From: Prostheceraeus crozeri
Taxonomy: Eukaryota > Platyhelminthes > Polycladida > Euryleptidae
Assembly: GCA_907163375.1 (NCBI GenBank)
Contig: CAJQUW010003043.1
Span: forward strand, 1-64,000
Length of the DNA: 64,000 bases
Direction of reading: 5' to 3'
The first letter of the stretch is position 1; each line of letters opens with the position of its first letter. Of this stretch, positions 38,598-48,429 are shown piece by piece. The translations under genes were made by a program, and so were the position numbers. The notes beneath the pieces were generated by a model that saw only the letters and a list, made by a program, of their open reading frames with translations, was not told the origin of the DNA and did no database searches.

Positions 38598-39010
38598 TTT
38601 TTCTTTATGGAAAGTTGAATGTGAATATCTGAAATCGCTTCAATCACTAGACTGCTACCATGATGGTTAAATGCGTTAAGACGTTCAGCAATTTTTATCA
38701 TATGTCTTTTAAAAAATTCTTGGGGGTGATCTACCACTTCCATTGAATAAGAAGCAAAATGGAAAGAGCGACTTTCCACCTCTTCCTTTCCAAAATGACT
38801 AAACTTAATTTTCGCAACTAATCGCGCCATGACAATGCTATCAGAGAATGTATTCATTAACTCTAGAAATAGAGTGCTAGCATCATCGACCACTGCTTCG
38901 ATGTCGGTCTCATCTTTATGAAAATTTATCACATAATCTTGAACAGCTCCTTTTAAACTTTGCCTATGAAAATGTAATGTTCCGCAGTCGTTTGAGAAAG
39001 ACATGATCAC
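38594..39010 (-). CDS. Stand-alone relative of the PolB N-terminal domain
   Basis: 138 residues. From about residue 50 the pattern (ARLVAKIKFSHFGKEEVESR, HPQEFFKRHMIKIAERLNAF, NHHGSSLVIEAISDIHIQLS) parallels the element's polymerase at 25190-25475 (ALIYLKLKYIKIDFQTGQVT, VDKFNQRDSALIFDGVDSAI). The polymerase version sits between zinc fingers. The separate small protein may therefore interact with the polymerase or the same partner. The relation is by eye. Confidence 0.65.
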   Translation of the reverse strand: MIMSFSNDCGTLHFHRQSLKGAVQDYVINFHKDETDIEAVVDDASTLFLELMNTFSDSIVMARLVAKIKFSHFGKEEVESRSFHFASYSMEVVDHPQEFFKRHMIKIAERLNAFNHHGSSLVIEAISDIHIQLSIKKN

Positions 39011-39088
39011 CCTTTATCTAACCCATCCATTGCATGAAAACAACTCTTCTCATAGTAACATTTATTGAATAACGGTAACAAGCATGCA

Positions 39089-39619
39089 TTATAAATCAAT
39101 GGTTTGAAAGAGATAAAATAGATACAGCTGGTAACTATCATACAGCGAGCAATGATAACCATACAGGACTTTGGCAGTGCTGAGGTAAGGAGGAAAGAAG
39201 CATTGGTTATGAACGTAGCTACTACAACGAACAGACAAAATAGGAACACACAAATCCTTAAAACGTTTCGTGACTTCATGATAATGTTGATTCACTCTAC
39301 TATCCCAAGGTGGGAGCAAAATATCATCAATGATTAAATTAGGAAATACTTTCCTCTCCTTACCAGGATTATTACAAAAGATGCGTATAACATTGAAAGC
39401 AGCTAACCATCGTTTAAAGTCAATAAGAAGAGCACTCTCACAAGAAAAGCCATAGTCTTGCAAATATTTCAGATTAAGTCCATGAATGTGTTTTCTCGCC
39501 CATTGATCAACATTGGGATTGCAGTTGGCATGTTGATGATAGACACTGACAATCTGATATGTCCAATTGTTCATAGCAATAGCACTGAGCTCCTGTACAG
39601 GTTCACCCTCACAATCCAT
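39089..39619 (-). CDS. DEDD-exonuclease-like protein
   Basis: 176 residues. The start MDCEGEPVQELSAIAM resembles exonuclease motif I (DxE), with HKHIHGLNL-like, FKRWLAAFNVIRIFCNNPGK and the C-terminal HCSLYDSYQLYLFYLFQ as further conserved blocks, where the Asp of SLYDSY may be the last acidic residue. The family occurs in Polintons. Nuclease activity is inferred, and a degenerate RNase H fold without activity is equally possible. Confidence 0.6.
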   Translation of the reverse strand: MDCEGEPVQELSAIAMNNWTYQIVSVYHQHANCNPNVDQWARKHIHGLNLKYLQDYGFSCESALLIDFKRWLAAFNVIRIFCNNPGKERKVFPNLIIDDILLPPWDSRVNQHYHEVTKRFKDLCVPILSVRCSSYVHNQCFFPPYLSTAKVLYGYHCSLYDSYQLYLFYLFQTIDL

Positions 39620-39671
39620 AAAAATGATGATAGAAGCCTAAAACGGAAATTTACACATCTAAGGAAACGTT

Positions 39672-39920
39672 CTATAACATATTACAAAATGAAGAATTAC
39701 ATCGATGCTTTTCACGACAAAATGCACAAATGATATGATGGCAACGAAGAAGTAAAATGTATCTAATAAGACCACGTCTACGACACTCAAAGCACATAAG
39801 CGAATTGTCATAGGGTAGAGTTAGGAAAGGACTAGTAATTCTCCTTCTTTGATTTGCGTTTTGATGTAGCATTCTTCTCCGACTTGCGCTTCGTACCACT
39901 GCTGTTAAGGATTTGATCAA
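39672..39920 (-). CDS. Small RING-like zinc protein
   Basis: 82 residues, the last 40 with CFECRRRGL, LRCHHIICAFCREKHRCNSS and FC. This pattern fits a compact RING-like zinc site. The first 30 residues lie over the end of the right-end gene in another frame, so the start may be later (MLHQNANQRR). It is conserved between the two Polinton copies with one residue change. Confidence 0.5.
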   Translation of the reverse strand: MIKSLTAVVRSASRRRMLHQNANQRRRITSPFLTLPYDNSLMCFECRRRGLIRYILLLRCHHIICAFCREKHRCNSSFCNML

Positions 39921-40601
39921 TTATGTCGTCCACGTTGGGTGGTTTTGGAATATATAGGATGGATTCCATATGCATGGAGAGAGAGGCTATTTTATTATCC
40001 TTATGCCGACCATAATATAGCCCATTCACTTTGAAAAGGATATCCCAAGTACCTTCTCCGAGCTCGTCGCATGTGATGGGTGTTGAATGATCTCCCTCCT
40101 TCTTATAGTAAGTGCACCAATGTGATACCGGTAGGCAAATGTGATTACCATCCCAAATCTTTCTATAGGGAGTATCCTTGTCATCTCTCGCCTTCCACTC
40201 TTGAGCAAGAGGAGTAGGAATGTCCATATTTAATGTCACGTACTCCTCAATAATATCAAGTTGGTGGCGAATGTACGGACTCACGGGGATCAGTATGTAG
40301 TCCCCATACTGATTGTGCATTATCTTGACATCCGTGGAAGGGAGCATTCCCGTTTGGAGTACTACGCCATGATCGTCATAACGCAAGACTTGTTTAAATT
40401 TACGCTGTAGCGGTGTAGGATTATGTACCTTGGTTGTTTCTTCCACTGGCCTCAGTTGTAGATGATCTGATCGTAGAGAACCTTGTAACGTTTGACCACC
40501 ATTTTGTCCTACTAGTGCAGCAGATGGAGTAGATGCCTGAAAATGGAAAAGATTGTATTAAGTTTACGTTCAAGGGAGGGAGGAAAGTAGCGACTTACCA
40601 T
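39832..40601 (-). CDS. Right-end Polinton protein of unknown function
   Basis: A protein of about 200-230 residues, depending on splicing. The body (KFKQVLRYDDHGVVLQTGML; DYILIPVSPYIRHQLDIIEE; GEGTWDILFKVNGLYYGRHK) has a mixed alpha/beta look and ends in a Lys/Ser tail (KRKSEKNATSKRKSKKENY), so nucleic-acid binding is plausible. An ATG at 40599-40601 is followed immediately by GTAAGT, and an acceptor CAG lies at 40537-40539: a 62-bp intron. After the acceptor comes GCATCTACTCCATC, close to the GCATCAACTTCATC found after the first intron of the polymerase gene. Confidence 0.68.
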
Positions 40602-40705
40602 TTTAGTTGGATAATAGAACAGGGAACTAGAGAGAGAGAGAAAATGTGCGTCCGTCACTCGTGCGATTCAACGATGGAATGATTCTCACTGTGGAAGGCT
40701 CGCTA

Positions 40706-40751
40706 TTTATATAGAAATGCTTGATTCTCATTGGATGATGATCCTCATTGG
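40706..40751 (-). promoter_or_regulatory. CCAAT/CCAAT/TATA promoter, right end
   Basis: On the minus strand CCAAT boxes (complement at 40747-40751 and 40730-40734) are 17 bp apart and precede TATATAAA (complement at 40706-40713). It drives the right-end gene and perhaps the whole leftward late cluster. Confidence 0.72.
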
Positions 40752-40764
40752 ACAATAACATCAA

Positions 40765-41028
40765 GCTGATTCCAAATCTGGCCTCCGTTTACCAATCCGA
40801 GCCTTCATTCGCCCGCTGGAGCTGTTTCTTGGGAAATTCTAACTCTGTCGTTTTTCGTCAATCTCCCAAAATCTTAAATGGCGTCTCACATCTAAACGAA
40901 GACAGATAGGAACAAGCCGTTCCTTTCACTGAATTTGTCTCACTCTTAGCTTTCAAACGAGCTATGGCACGACAAAATCCGTCCACTAGAAGCCAAGATC
41001 GAAGCTAGCTGTCCAGAGGGGGGGGGAG
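40765..41028. repeat. Subterminal unit, right end of copy B
   Basis: One unit related to the 325-bp units of copy A (AAATGGCGTCTCACATCTAA and GCTATGGCACGACAAAATCC are shared), and in inverted form to the second unit at the left end (20510-20640). It ends in a poly-G tract followed by GAGGTCAGTGA. Confidence 0.8.
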
Positions 41029-41364
41029 GTCAGTGAAATTTGATGAAAAATGTTTTGGTGACGGTCCCAGGTCGAAATTCCACACTTTGGAAAATTTTCA
41101 AAATTTTAACCATACAAAGCCACTCTGACACTTAGGATTTTTTCAGGTGAGCTACGACAGTCCACCCTCCCAACCTGGCCGGCACACCACGCCAACCTAG
41201 ACACCACATCACCGCGCGCTATACGACGGTCGGCCAGAGGGGGGGGGACGTCAGACCCGAAGCACCACGGCGGCCGACCACGACACTCTGCCGGTCCAGA
41301 GGGGGGGGACGTCAGCGACGGCGGCCATCTTGCGCTATCCAGAAGTGGAGTTTTACTTACTACT
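41029..41364 (-). repeat. Right terminal inverted repeat of copy B
   Basis: Complement of the left TIR; two poly-G tracts followed by GACGTCAG lie in it, and it ends CTTACTACT at 41364. Confidence 0.92.
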
Positions 41365-41370
41365 GGCGCT
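41365..41370. repeat. 6-bp target duplication, right copy
   Basis: GGCGCT, identical to 19844-19849. Confidence 0.95.
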
Positions 41371-42985
41371 CAACAAGGAGATCCCGAAGGACCAGCTCTT
41401 TTTAGTGATCTGATTAATGAAATGATCCATCAACTATCCAGTCCACTCAATTTTTGGTACTTAGATGATGGTAATATCGGTGGTCCTATTGATGCAGTGG
41501 CATCTGACTTCCTTTATATTATAAAAACAGCAAGTGATCGAAATCGAAATCGACTCGAAATCTATTCTGCGAAATGTGAACTGGTTTTCCTTGGTAACCC
41601 TGATCATAGTTAACAAGAAAAAAGACATTTCATCTCTCTTTAACTCCATCTACCCTGGAATAAAGTTTACCTCGAAGAATGATCTATGTATTTTGGGAGC
41701 TCCTATTGGACATTCTGCTATCATCACATGCCTAACATCTAAGATTGAGACTCTAAAAATTTTTGCAGGAAGACTGGAGCATCAAGACGCACATGATGCT
41801 CTTTTCCTACTAAAGAATTCGTTTTCTATTCCAAGATTAACATACTTTTTGCGCACTGCACCTTGTTATAAAGAGCCTCAACTTCTTCAGAAGTACGATC
41901 AGATAATTTATGAATCATTGGAATCGCTGCTGAACATCAATCTCAGCGAAGATGCCAGGACTCAAGTGAATCTTCCGGCACGGATTGGTGGTCTCGGAAT
42001 TTACTTTGCCCAAACGCTCGCACTTTCTGCTTTTTTAGCCTCTGCGGCCGGTAGCCTTTCCTTGACTGTCAAACTTTTGAATGAAAATTCAAGCTTCCAG
42101 GATGTTGAAGTTACAAACGCCACTGTTCAGTGAAAAGCAATCACTGATGAGAACTTGCCTTCAAATAAGACCAGTCAGCGAGAATGGATGAACCCATTTC
42201 ACTTACGAGCACTATCCTCACTGTTGCCTTCTGCCAACCAACGTTCGAAGGCGCGTTTGACATCCCTTCAAAGCAGCACTGCCGGTACATGGCTATCCGC
42301 TTTCCCGATTTCTGGTTTCGGCACGAAGTTGACTGATGACCAGCTCCGGATAAACTTAGCCTTACGACTAGGATGCAAAATTGTGGAACCTCATGTATGC
42401 GTCTGTGGAGTGGAAGTTTCTGGAGATGGTCATCATGGACTTCCGTGTCAAAGAAGTGCGGGTCGACTCCCTCGACATGCCATGCTCAACGAAACAATCC
42501 AACGCGCTTTAAAGTCAATTAACATTCCTGCCATCTTTGAGCCAACGGGCCTAACAAGATCTGATGGTAAGCGCGTTAATGGAATGTCATTGACTCATTG
42601 GTCACATGGCCGAATACTTAGCACAGTTGCGGATTCCTTAGCACCCAGCCATCTTCATTTAAGTGCTAATTGTTTAGGGCGTGTCGCAGAAGAAGCGGAA
42701 AAGAAACGTAGTAAATATGAGACTTTTCTGCGACAAGGATATCAATTCACGCCCATAGCTTTTGAAACTCTTGGTGCTCCTGGGCCTGCAACGCTCGAGT
42801 TCTTGAAGGAGCTTGGAGCCAGAATCACAACAGCAACTTCGGACACTAGGTCGTTCTCCTAACTAATCCAACGGATTCAATTCATTATTCTTGTGGGCAA
42901 CGCCGCCGCTGCTATAAAAGGCTGGCTGGCTGGCTGGTTTACCCGACCCCGTCCCGCGGATAGGGCTATAAAAGGCACGTTGCCG
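41371..42985 (+). pseudogene. Non-LTR reverse transcriptase gene, 3' half with C-terminal nuclease-like domain
   Basis: The frame interrupted at 19843 resumes with QQGDPEGPALFSDLINEM (RT motif B) and FWYLDDGNIGG (motif C, YLDD). After some frameshifts, 42155-42862 encodes the C-terminal region: a Cys/His knuckle CVCGVEVSGDGHHGLPC, then GLTRSDGKRVNGMSLTHWSH and a C-terminal helical end FLKELGARITTATSDTR. This C-terminal type, with DGKRPDG-like core, belongs to a restriction-like endonuclease domain of some non-LTR elements; the second Asp of that core seems changed to Asn here. Element clade is not assigned. The 3' tail near 42900-43000 has two GCTATAAAAGG words and T-rich sequence. Confidence 0.8.
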
Positions 42986-43130
42986 GTGTAGGAGCTTCGC
43001 CTAATTTTTTTAAAAAAATCATTATCCTGCATTTATTTTCTTTTGTTTTTTACTTACTTACTTACCTTTAAGGATTTTTATATTTAGTGAGCTTGTTGAG
43101 TTTCTGTCTTTTGTAGTTTGATATGACTCT

Positions 43131-44210
43131 TCAATTAACTAATATAGAATGCTTGCAACATAAAAAAAATCGAAAAGTGTGGTGCGTAATGCGACCCATT
43201 GGACAGCCCTTTATTTGTAAATATTTGTTACCATTATACTGTATTTCATAATTGTATGAATTGAAGCTCAGCATTTTCATGAAGTCGTGTATAATGACAT
43301 TGAAATTGTCAATTTCAGTCCGGTCTATATTAGCGAAATCAGACATTACTTTTAGCGCCTTATCTAAAGGCACGCTAGTACACAGGTACAAGAAAATCAA
43401 AAATAGCAAAACTTTTCTGAATGACAACAATCTTACTTTTGTAACCACAGACAAAACCAATAGATTATGCGTTACTAAAAATGAACACATTGTAGATAGA
43501 ACGGAAAGAATCTTGCGGGATGAAACAACATATAAACCTATTGAGAAAAGCAATCATAAAGCTTTAGAAAAGCAAGTCAATAAAATTGTTAACATTGTAT
43601 TTAAAGATAAATTATCGAAGTCGGAGCGTGAACCACGCTCTGAAAAATAGAGACTCAGTAAATAAGCATGAACATTGCGTTGTTTGCCATAAACTTCCAG
43701 AAAAATGTAACTGTGATATCTCCTGTGTCGTATATCAATTTACCTGCAAGATATGTATTTCCAAATGCATAGGAAAAACAACACGCTCTTTTTTTATAAC
43801 AGATATAATGAACATAAAACAGCATCAAGAACAAAAATAATATCAGCGCGTTGTCAGAGCACAATAAAATTTGCGGTATGAATAATGCGTACAATAGATG
43901 ATTTTACCATTGATTTGCTGAGGTGTTTGCGTGATCCTGTAGAAACAAGTTTGGTGGAATCTCGTTTCATTGATTTTCATAAACCTTCATTGAACAGACG
44001 TCACGAGACATCTGGAGGTTCAACAATTCACATATCGCAGCATCTGATTTTATAGTCAACTGCCTTGAGAAAGGGTCAAATGAAAAAAAATGAAACGTTG
44101 GCAACGTTGTATCTACTTTATGTAATTTGTATTGTGGCATAAATACTTCGGGAGAGAATACTTTGGTCTTTGAAAATTTCTTGGTTGTGGTCCTCCCGCC
44201 CACTGCCATT
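43131..44210 (+). pseudogene. Penelope-like element fragment with inverted segment
   Basis: Plus strand 43430-43620 encodes the N-terminal RT part (NNLTFVTTDKTNRLCVTKNE then RTERILRDETTYKPI); 43620-43840 encodes the GIY-YIG start (CVVCHKLPEKCNCDISCVVY, CIGKTTRSFF). Between them and to the left, the central RT piece (VPLDKALKVMSDF; YEIQYNGNKYLQIKGCPMG) reads on the minus strand at 43131-43420. The element has thus been inverted internally. The part 43640-44200 is the same sequence as 7480-8085 in reverse. Confidence 0.75.
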
Positions 44211-44652
44211 ACTTATTTATCATCACTTAATGTTTTAGTTTTCATGTTACTTCATTAATGAAAATAATGATTCCCGTTAAGATTTTTTTGTCGCGCAGTT
44301 TATATTATATGATTATCATTCCAGTATAGCTGATCAAAAATCCTGGACAAAACATTAATTGCATTTTGATTCTCGAGCAACTTTATTCTTTATGCATGTG
44401 TAAGTCCAAAGTAGATAATTGCGACAGATTATATGACACAGGTCATGCTTGAAACGTATAATAGAGAATCAGATAGCAGACAGACGGAGCAGATTTCTGA
44501 TGTCTCAGCTTATTGGACACCACTTCGGTTAAAGAATCGTGAAATTTGTCTTTAAAACGAGCTTGCTAATTCATCACAACATGACATTAATCAGCAACAA
44601 TATTGTCGATAAAAATGTCTCTAACATTATGACACGTGATTCTGCTAATTTT
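44211..44652. other. No gene seen
   Basis: AT-rich single-copy-looking sequence without a supported feature. Confidence 0.4.
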
Positions 44653-44994
44653 TCACAGCATTGTTCCTTCATCTGCCACCTTTGGGAGCTGTCCAGCTAT
44701 CAGCTTGTAATTCTTCATGAGACACGCAATCATGACCAATAGAACAACAATTAATACATACACCGAAGCAAGCATAATATTGAAATAGAGAAACTTTGAA
44801 AATACGTTGCTGATCGTCTCAAGATAAAAAGTGAATCCTACCACTGATATCAAAGTTATGGCTGCAATAAAAGACACGAAGCACAGATAATGAGCGATCG
44901 TTGGACGTTTATCCCGCGTCGATGAATTCTTTTCTTTTCGATTGTCAATATTATCATTATCCAAAATAAAAGCTGTAACAGTGTCACTTGCCAT
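44653..44994 (-). CDS. Small two-transmembrane protein, possible host exon
   Basis: From the Met at 44994 about 113 residues: a polar N-terminus with a charged DNDNIDNRKEKNSSTRDKRP stretch, then two hydrophobic segments (about YLCFVSFIAAITLISVVGFT and NIMLASVYVLIVVLLVMIAC), then a short polar tail. Nothing around it looks like a transposon. It could be a small host membrane protein or the last exon of one. No family is recognised, and coding is moderately uncertain. Confidence 0.35.
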   Translation of the reverse strand: MASDTVTAFILDNDNIDNRKEKNSSTRDKRPTIAHYLCFVSFIAAITLISVVGFTFYLETISNVFSKFLYFNIMLASVYVLIVVLLVMIACLMKNYKLIAGQLPKVADEGTML

Positions 44995-45819
44995 GCCTCT
45001 ACAACACAAGACAAGAAGCTGTCAAGTCTGACAACAGCCTGACCGATGAAAATGCCTAAAGAGAAACTATGTGATGACCGAATGATGTAACACATGAATA
45101 TTCAGTCATTGATGACTGGACTGGCACGTGATGCTCATGGTGATGCCTGCTCCTATAAAACAGCGATCTGGGACAAATGCAAATCTCGATGACGCTAGGA
45201 ATCTGAGGTAGACGTCTCCTTCCAGGGGCATTGGAAAAATGCCCCTCTCAAATCTTGAAGACCAGCTGGCCGGTTTTAATAACGCCGGCCGGCAGTGTTG
45301 TATGACCGCGGCCATGAACGCGATCATTTTCAAAATTTATGACCGTGAACACGACCGTGAACGCAAATCTTCTGTGGTCATTTTAGCGGTCATGTGAAAA
45401 AATGATCAATTCAGGTAAACAATATGCGAAAATGAATAAGCTTACATTTTGATGCCGATGGTGGTTATGAAATGAATGCACAAAAAAGCATTTAACAACA
45501 ATGAAATTAAATAAAAGATAGATCAAATTGCCATGCAAAAGATGTGCGGCTGGTAGGATTCCTTACATAGGATTCCATTACATTCCTGGTCCGTATAGAT
45601 GCTCTTGTATTTACATAGTACTCGTACTAGGAAAATTATACCAGAAAATGGACGCGGGTCGCTGTAGATTCCGTTAGGACTGTCCGATTTCATTAATACT
45701 TGTTGCATTCAGATTTTCTGCTACAATTCATCTCGATCATGTTTGGTTTCTTGATCAAAATTGTAGAAGTTTGTAGCCGAGCGAAAGTAAGAACCGTATT
45801 CTCTATTATTATTAAATGA

Positions 45820-47612
45820 TTCATGGGGGCTTGTATTAAAGAGGGGCGTTTATTAGAGAGGTAGCTTCTATGACATTGTAATATTTCATACAATGACAAA
45901 TTAAAAGCTTTTATTAATAGCAATTAATATCAATTAAAAATTACCGATCTTCCGTCTATAGATATATTTTATGCATAACTATATTATATCAAAACCGTTA
46001 ACACAAAATTAACAGTTATAGCAAAATATTACTCACTCTCAGTGTCACTGTCATCGTTGCCAGAAAGGCTGGTAATTGAAGAGTCACTTGAAGTTTCGAC
46101 GTCTTGTTCAATGTCAGTTGGACGGCTTTTCACACGTCTCTCTTGAAGCTTCGACAAAATGTCAAGCTGCTTTACAGCAAAGATATTACCGTCGTCTGAT
46201 CCACTCAATCCACACACTTGAAAGGATTTTCTGATGATATCAGTTGAAATACTGCTCCATGCCTGGATGACCCACTGGCACATCAGCAGTTTTGTTGGTG
46301 GTCGAAGATTACCTGCTTCCGTTCGATTTTGTACTAATGAACCCGTTGATGACATCCAATCGTCATAGCATTGAGAATAAGCTGCTTTAAATGGCTTGTT
46401 CCAACTTACGTCAGGAGGCTGGAGCAAACCTGTACATCCACCTGGAATCATGGCTGAGTCGGTATTGAATTTGTTTAATTTCTTCTTCACCACTTTTGTC
46501 TGATGGCATCCAAATGAGTCCCAAACAAGGAGACGACGTCCGAATGCAAAATGTCCCCAAACTTCTTCAATCCATTGCATCGTTGAGGCCTCATTCATCC
46601 ATCCATTTTCGGTAAATTTGACGATGGCTCGACCTTTCAAATTTTGTAGATCAGATGGAAATCGCTTTCCTTTGAAAACTAAAAAAGGTTTCAATTTCGT
46701 ACCGTGTGTAAGAGCAGCAAGCATAACTGTAAATTTGGTTTTGTGATTACTAGTTGAACAAATAGGAATCGATTTCACACCCGTTTCAGTCACTGTTGTT
46801 TGCTGGATCGCATCGACCCAAATCGCCGTTTCATCTGCGGCTCCAACTGAGCGATCGGGATAGCAACAATTTCTTCTGAGACCATCGACGTAAATCAAGA
46901 AACTTATAACTTTGTCCTCTACATCTTCCGGAAGTTTTTGAGCTATAGTAGTTCGACGTCGGAGGCTTAAGTTATTTCTAACAAGAAATTTACTTAGCCA
47001 GCCTTCACTGGCACTGAATGAATCATTCTCGCTTTCTTTTGTTTCATGAAATATACTTTTGGCTTTTCTCTGAATCATTTTTCTGCTGACACGAAGGTTG
47101 TCTCTTCTTCTATCTTGAATCCATTTTATCAACTGTTCGTCCAGTTGGTCGCATTTTAGTGGTCTTCCACCTCCACTCAATCGTTTAACTTTCTTTGAAT
47201 TGGATATCGAAGTAAGTAGAACTTCTTGCTTACACCATTCTCTGATGCGTTTGACAGCAGCTTGAAATTCACGAGCAGCTTTCTTATGTCCGTTTAGCGA
47301 AGTGTATAGCTGATAATTTCTCGGCCACAGAATATGATTTTCTTCACTGCTTCGCATCCATTCTACCACAACTACACCATTAAAATGACGAGAATTTTAA
47401 CCTTCATGAGCTGATGTTATTTCAGACATCAGGTTTTCCCACTGGGATAAAAATAGCATCGAACGAGAGAACAAGTCTTTGCAGGTACGGTATTTCAATT
47501 CACAAAGACCTGTTATTGTAGAGACTAGAGGGGGCCTCTATTGGAAAGGGGCGTTTATCAAAGTTTCTATTTTCATGGGGGCTTTTATTAGAGAGGGGCG
47601 TATATTAGAGAG
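45820..47612 (-). mobile_element. pogo/Tigger-type DNA transposon
   Basis: A whole transposase frame (46029-47369) is bracketed by 41-bp near-identical direct repeats starting TTCATGGGGGCTT (45820-45860 and 47572-47612), each with GAGAGGGGCG and TTAGAGAG words typical of pogo-like ends in marine animals. A further GGGGCCTCTATTGGAAAGGG word lies at 47530. I could not align clean inverted ends, so the true termini are uncertain by perhaps 100 bp. Confidence 0.65.
46029..47369 (-). CDS. pogo/Tigger-like transposase, whole frame
   Basis: 446 residues in one frame. The N-terminal 60 residues hold a basic helix (AAREFQAAVKRIREWCKQEV), followed by a CENP-B/Tc5-type DNA-binding domain (DEQLIKWIQDRRRDNLRVSR; ASEGWLSKFLVRNNLSLRRR). 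The DDE_1 catalytic core shows Asp179 in AADETAIW, Asp284 in LLVWDSFGCH and Asp320 in LLQPPDVSWNKPFK, a DD35D spacing. The C-terminus is acidic and Ser-rich (SSDSSITSLSGNDDSDTESE). All three acidic residues are present, so it may be active or recently active; a domesticated gene is a less likely alternative. Confidence 0.9.
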   Translation of the reverse strand: MVEWMRSSEENHILWPRNYQLYTSLNGHKKAAREFQAAVKRIREWCKQEVLLTSISNSKKVKRLSGGGRPLKCDQLDEQLIKWIQDRRRDNLRVSRKMIQRKAKSIFHETKESENDSFSASEGWLSKFLVRNNLSLRRRTTIAQKLPEDVEDKVISFLIYVDGLRRNCCYPDRSVGAADETAIWVDAIQQTTVTETGVKSIPICSTSNHKTKFTVMLAALTHGTKLKPFLVFKGKRFPSDLQNLKGRAIVKFTENGWMNEASTMQWIEEVWGHFAFGRRLLVWDSFGCHQTKVVKKKLNKFNTDSAMIPGGCTGLLQPPDVSWNKPFKAAYSQCYDDWMSSTGSLVQNRTEAGNLRPPTKLLMCQWVIQAWSSISTDIIRKSFQVCGLSGSDDGNIFAVKQLDILSKLQERRVKSRPTDIEQDVETSSDSSITSLSGNDDSDTESE

Positions 47613-48429
47613 TAGGCTTATGATAGAGAGAGTACGGTACATATCCAATTTTTCACACAATAAATTACCCTTCCATGATCTGTTATTTTGTGAGCGCGCT
47701 AACGAACACCTTGACTGCAGATGCGTCTGACGGTTGCCATTGATAACAAAAAACAATACAATAGCTTGGAATGTCTCCGGATATCAGAGGAACGCACACA
47801 TTCAGCTGTATGAAGCTATTCGATTTTTCTGACTCCAAGTCGACATGACGAGGTGTCTGCGTCACATTCTCTGCTAGTGAAACCCGGGAAGTGGGAACTC
47901 ACCTTACTACGTCAGATCATGTGCACTTTCTGTTATAAATTCTGTCTATAAATCAGTCTAAAATGTTTCTCTTGTTCACTCATACCATTAAAATCATGTA
48001 CAGGTACGGTCTTTCTATGCAGCCTAGATGTGGATATGCAAGAGCGGAAGTAGAGTTTTCACTGTAAATATAGCCTATAGCTGCGTGAACAATTACTTGA
48101 TTTTTACTAGTTTTGTAACTTCTATCGGCTAACTATGAAAATTTTATTGCATTTTAGCCCGTAATGATGTTACTCTCATCCTCTAGGCCTATTTATTCAC
48201 TTTACGGTTTCACTAAATGAACTGGTTATTAGCAGATTAAAGAAGGTCAGATACAAATAACCTGTCGAATCTCCAAAACTTTTCGCTTTCGGCTGACCGG
48301 TTAATTCATGTGTTTATTTTATAATGACCTTGACCGTGATCGCGTTCATTTTTGAAAAATTCTGTGTTCATGATCGTGATCGCGGTCAAAAAAATCGTGA
48401 CCACATACAACACTGCGGCGGCCGGCCGG

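Larger units (their letters stand above)
19850..41364. mobile_element. Polinton/Maverick copy B, full length (21.5 kb)
   Basis: A complete element: ends AGTAGTAAG...CTTACTACT, terminal inverted repeats of about 340-360 bp, a 6-bp target duplication, and genes for DNA polymerase B, integrase, packaging ATPase, cysteine protease, major capsid protein and virion proteins. Order from the left: coiled-coil gene (+), small genes (-), polymerase (+), two WEVG proteins (-), two PC4-like and one TBP-like protein (+), then a long minus-strand late cluster. It is inserted in a non-LTR reverse transcriptase gene. About three genes appear interrupted; the rest look whole, so the insertion is young. Copy A at 1-5174 is a very close relative. 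Confidence 0.97.
45293..48415. mobile_element. hAT-like TIR element (3.1 kb) hosting a pogo element
   Basis: Left end CAGTGTTGTATGACCGCGG at 45293 and right end CATACAACACTG at 48415 are inverted copies, and the inner sequence (repeats of GACCGYGAWC and AACGCGATCA words) also inverts. CAGTG...CACTG is the hAT-type terminus. CCGGCCGG flanks the left end directly and follows the right end after six more bases (48422-48429), an approximate 8-bp duplication. No hAT transposase is seen, so the element is non-autonomous; its centre is occupied by the pogo element. Confidence 0.65.

Noticed and set aside
42900-42985. Two GCTATAAAAGG words that look like TATA boxes
   Set aside because: They lie in the 3' tail of the split non-LTR element without a gene behind them and are probably part of its sequence.
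45106-45333. 75-codon minus frame before the hAT-like element
   Set aside because: It crosses the element end and has no recognisable domain.
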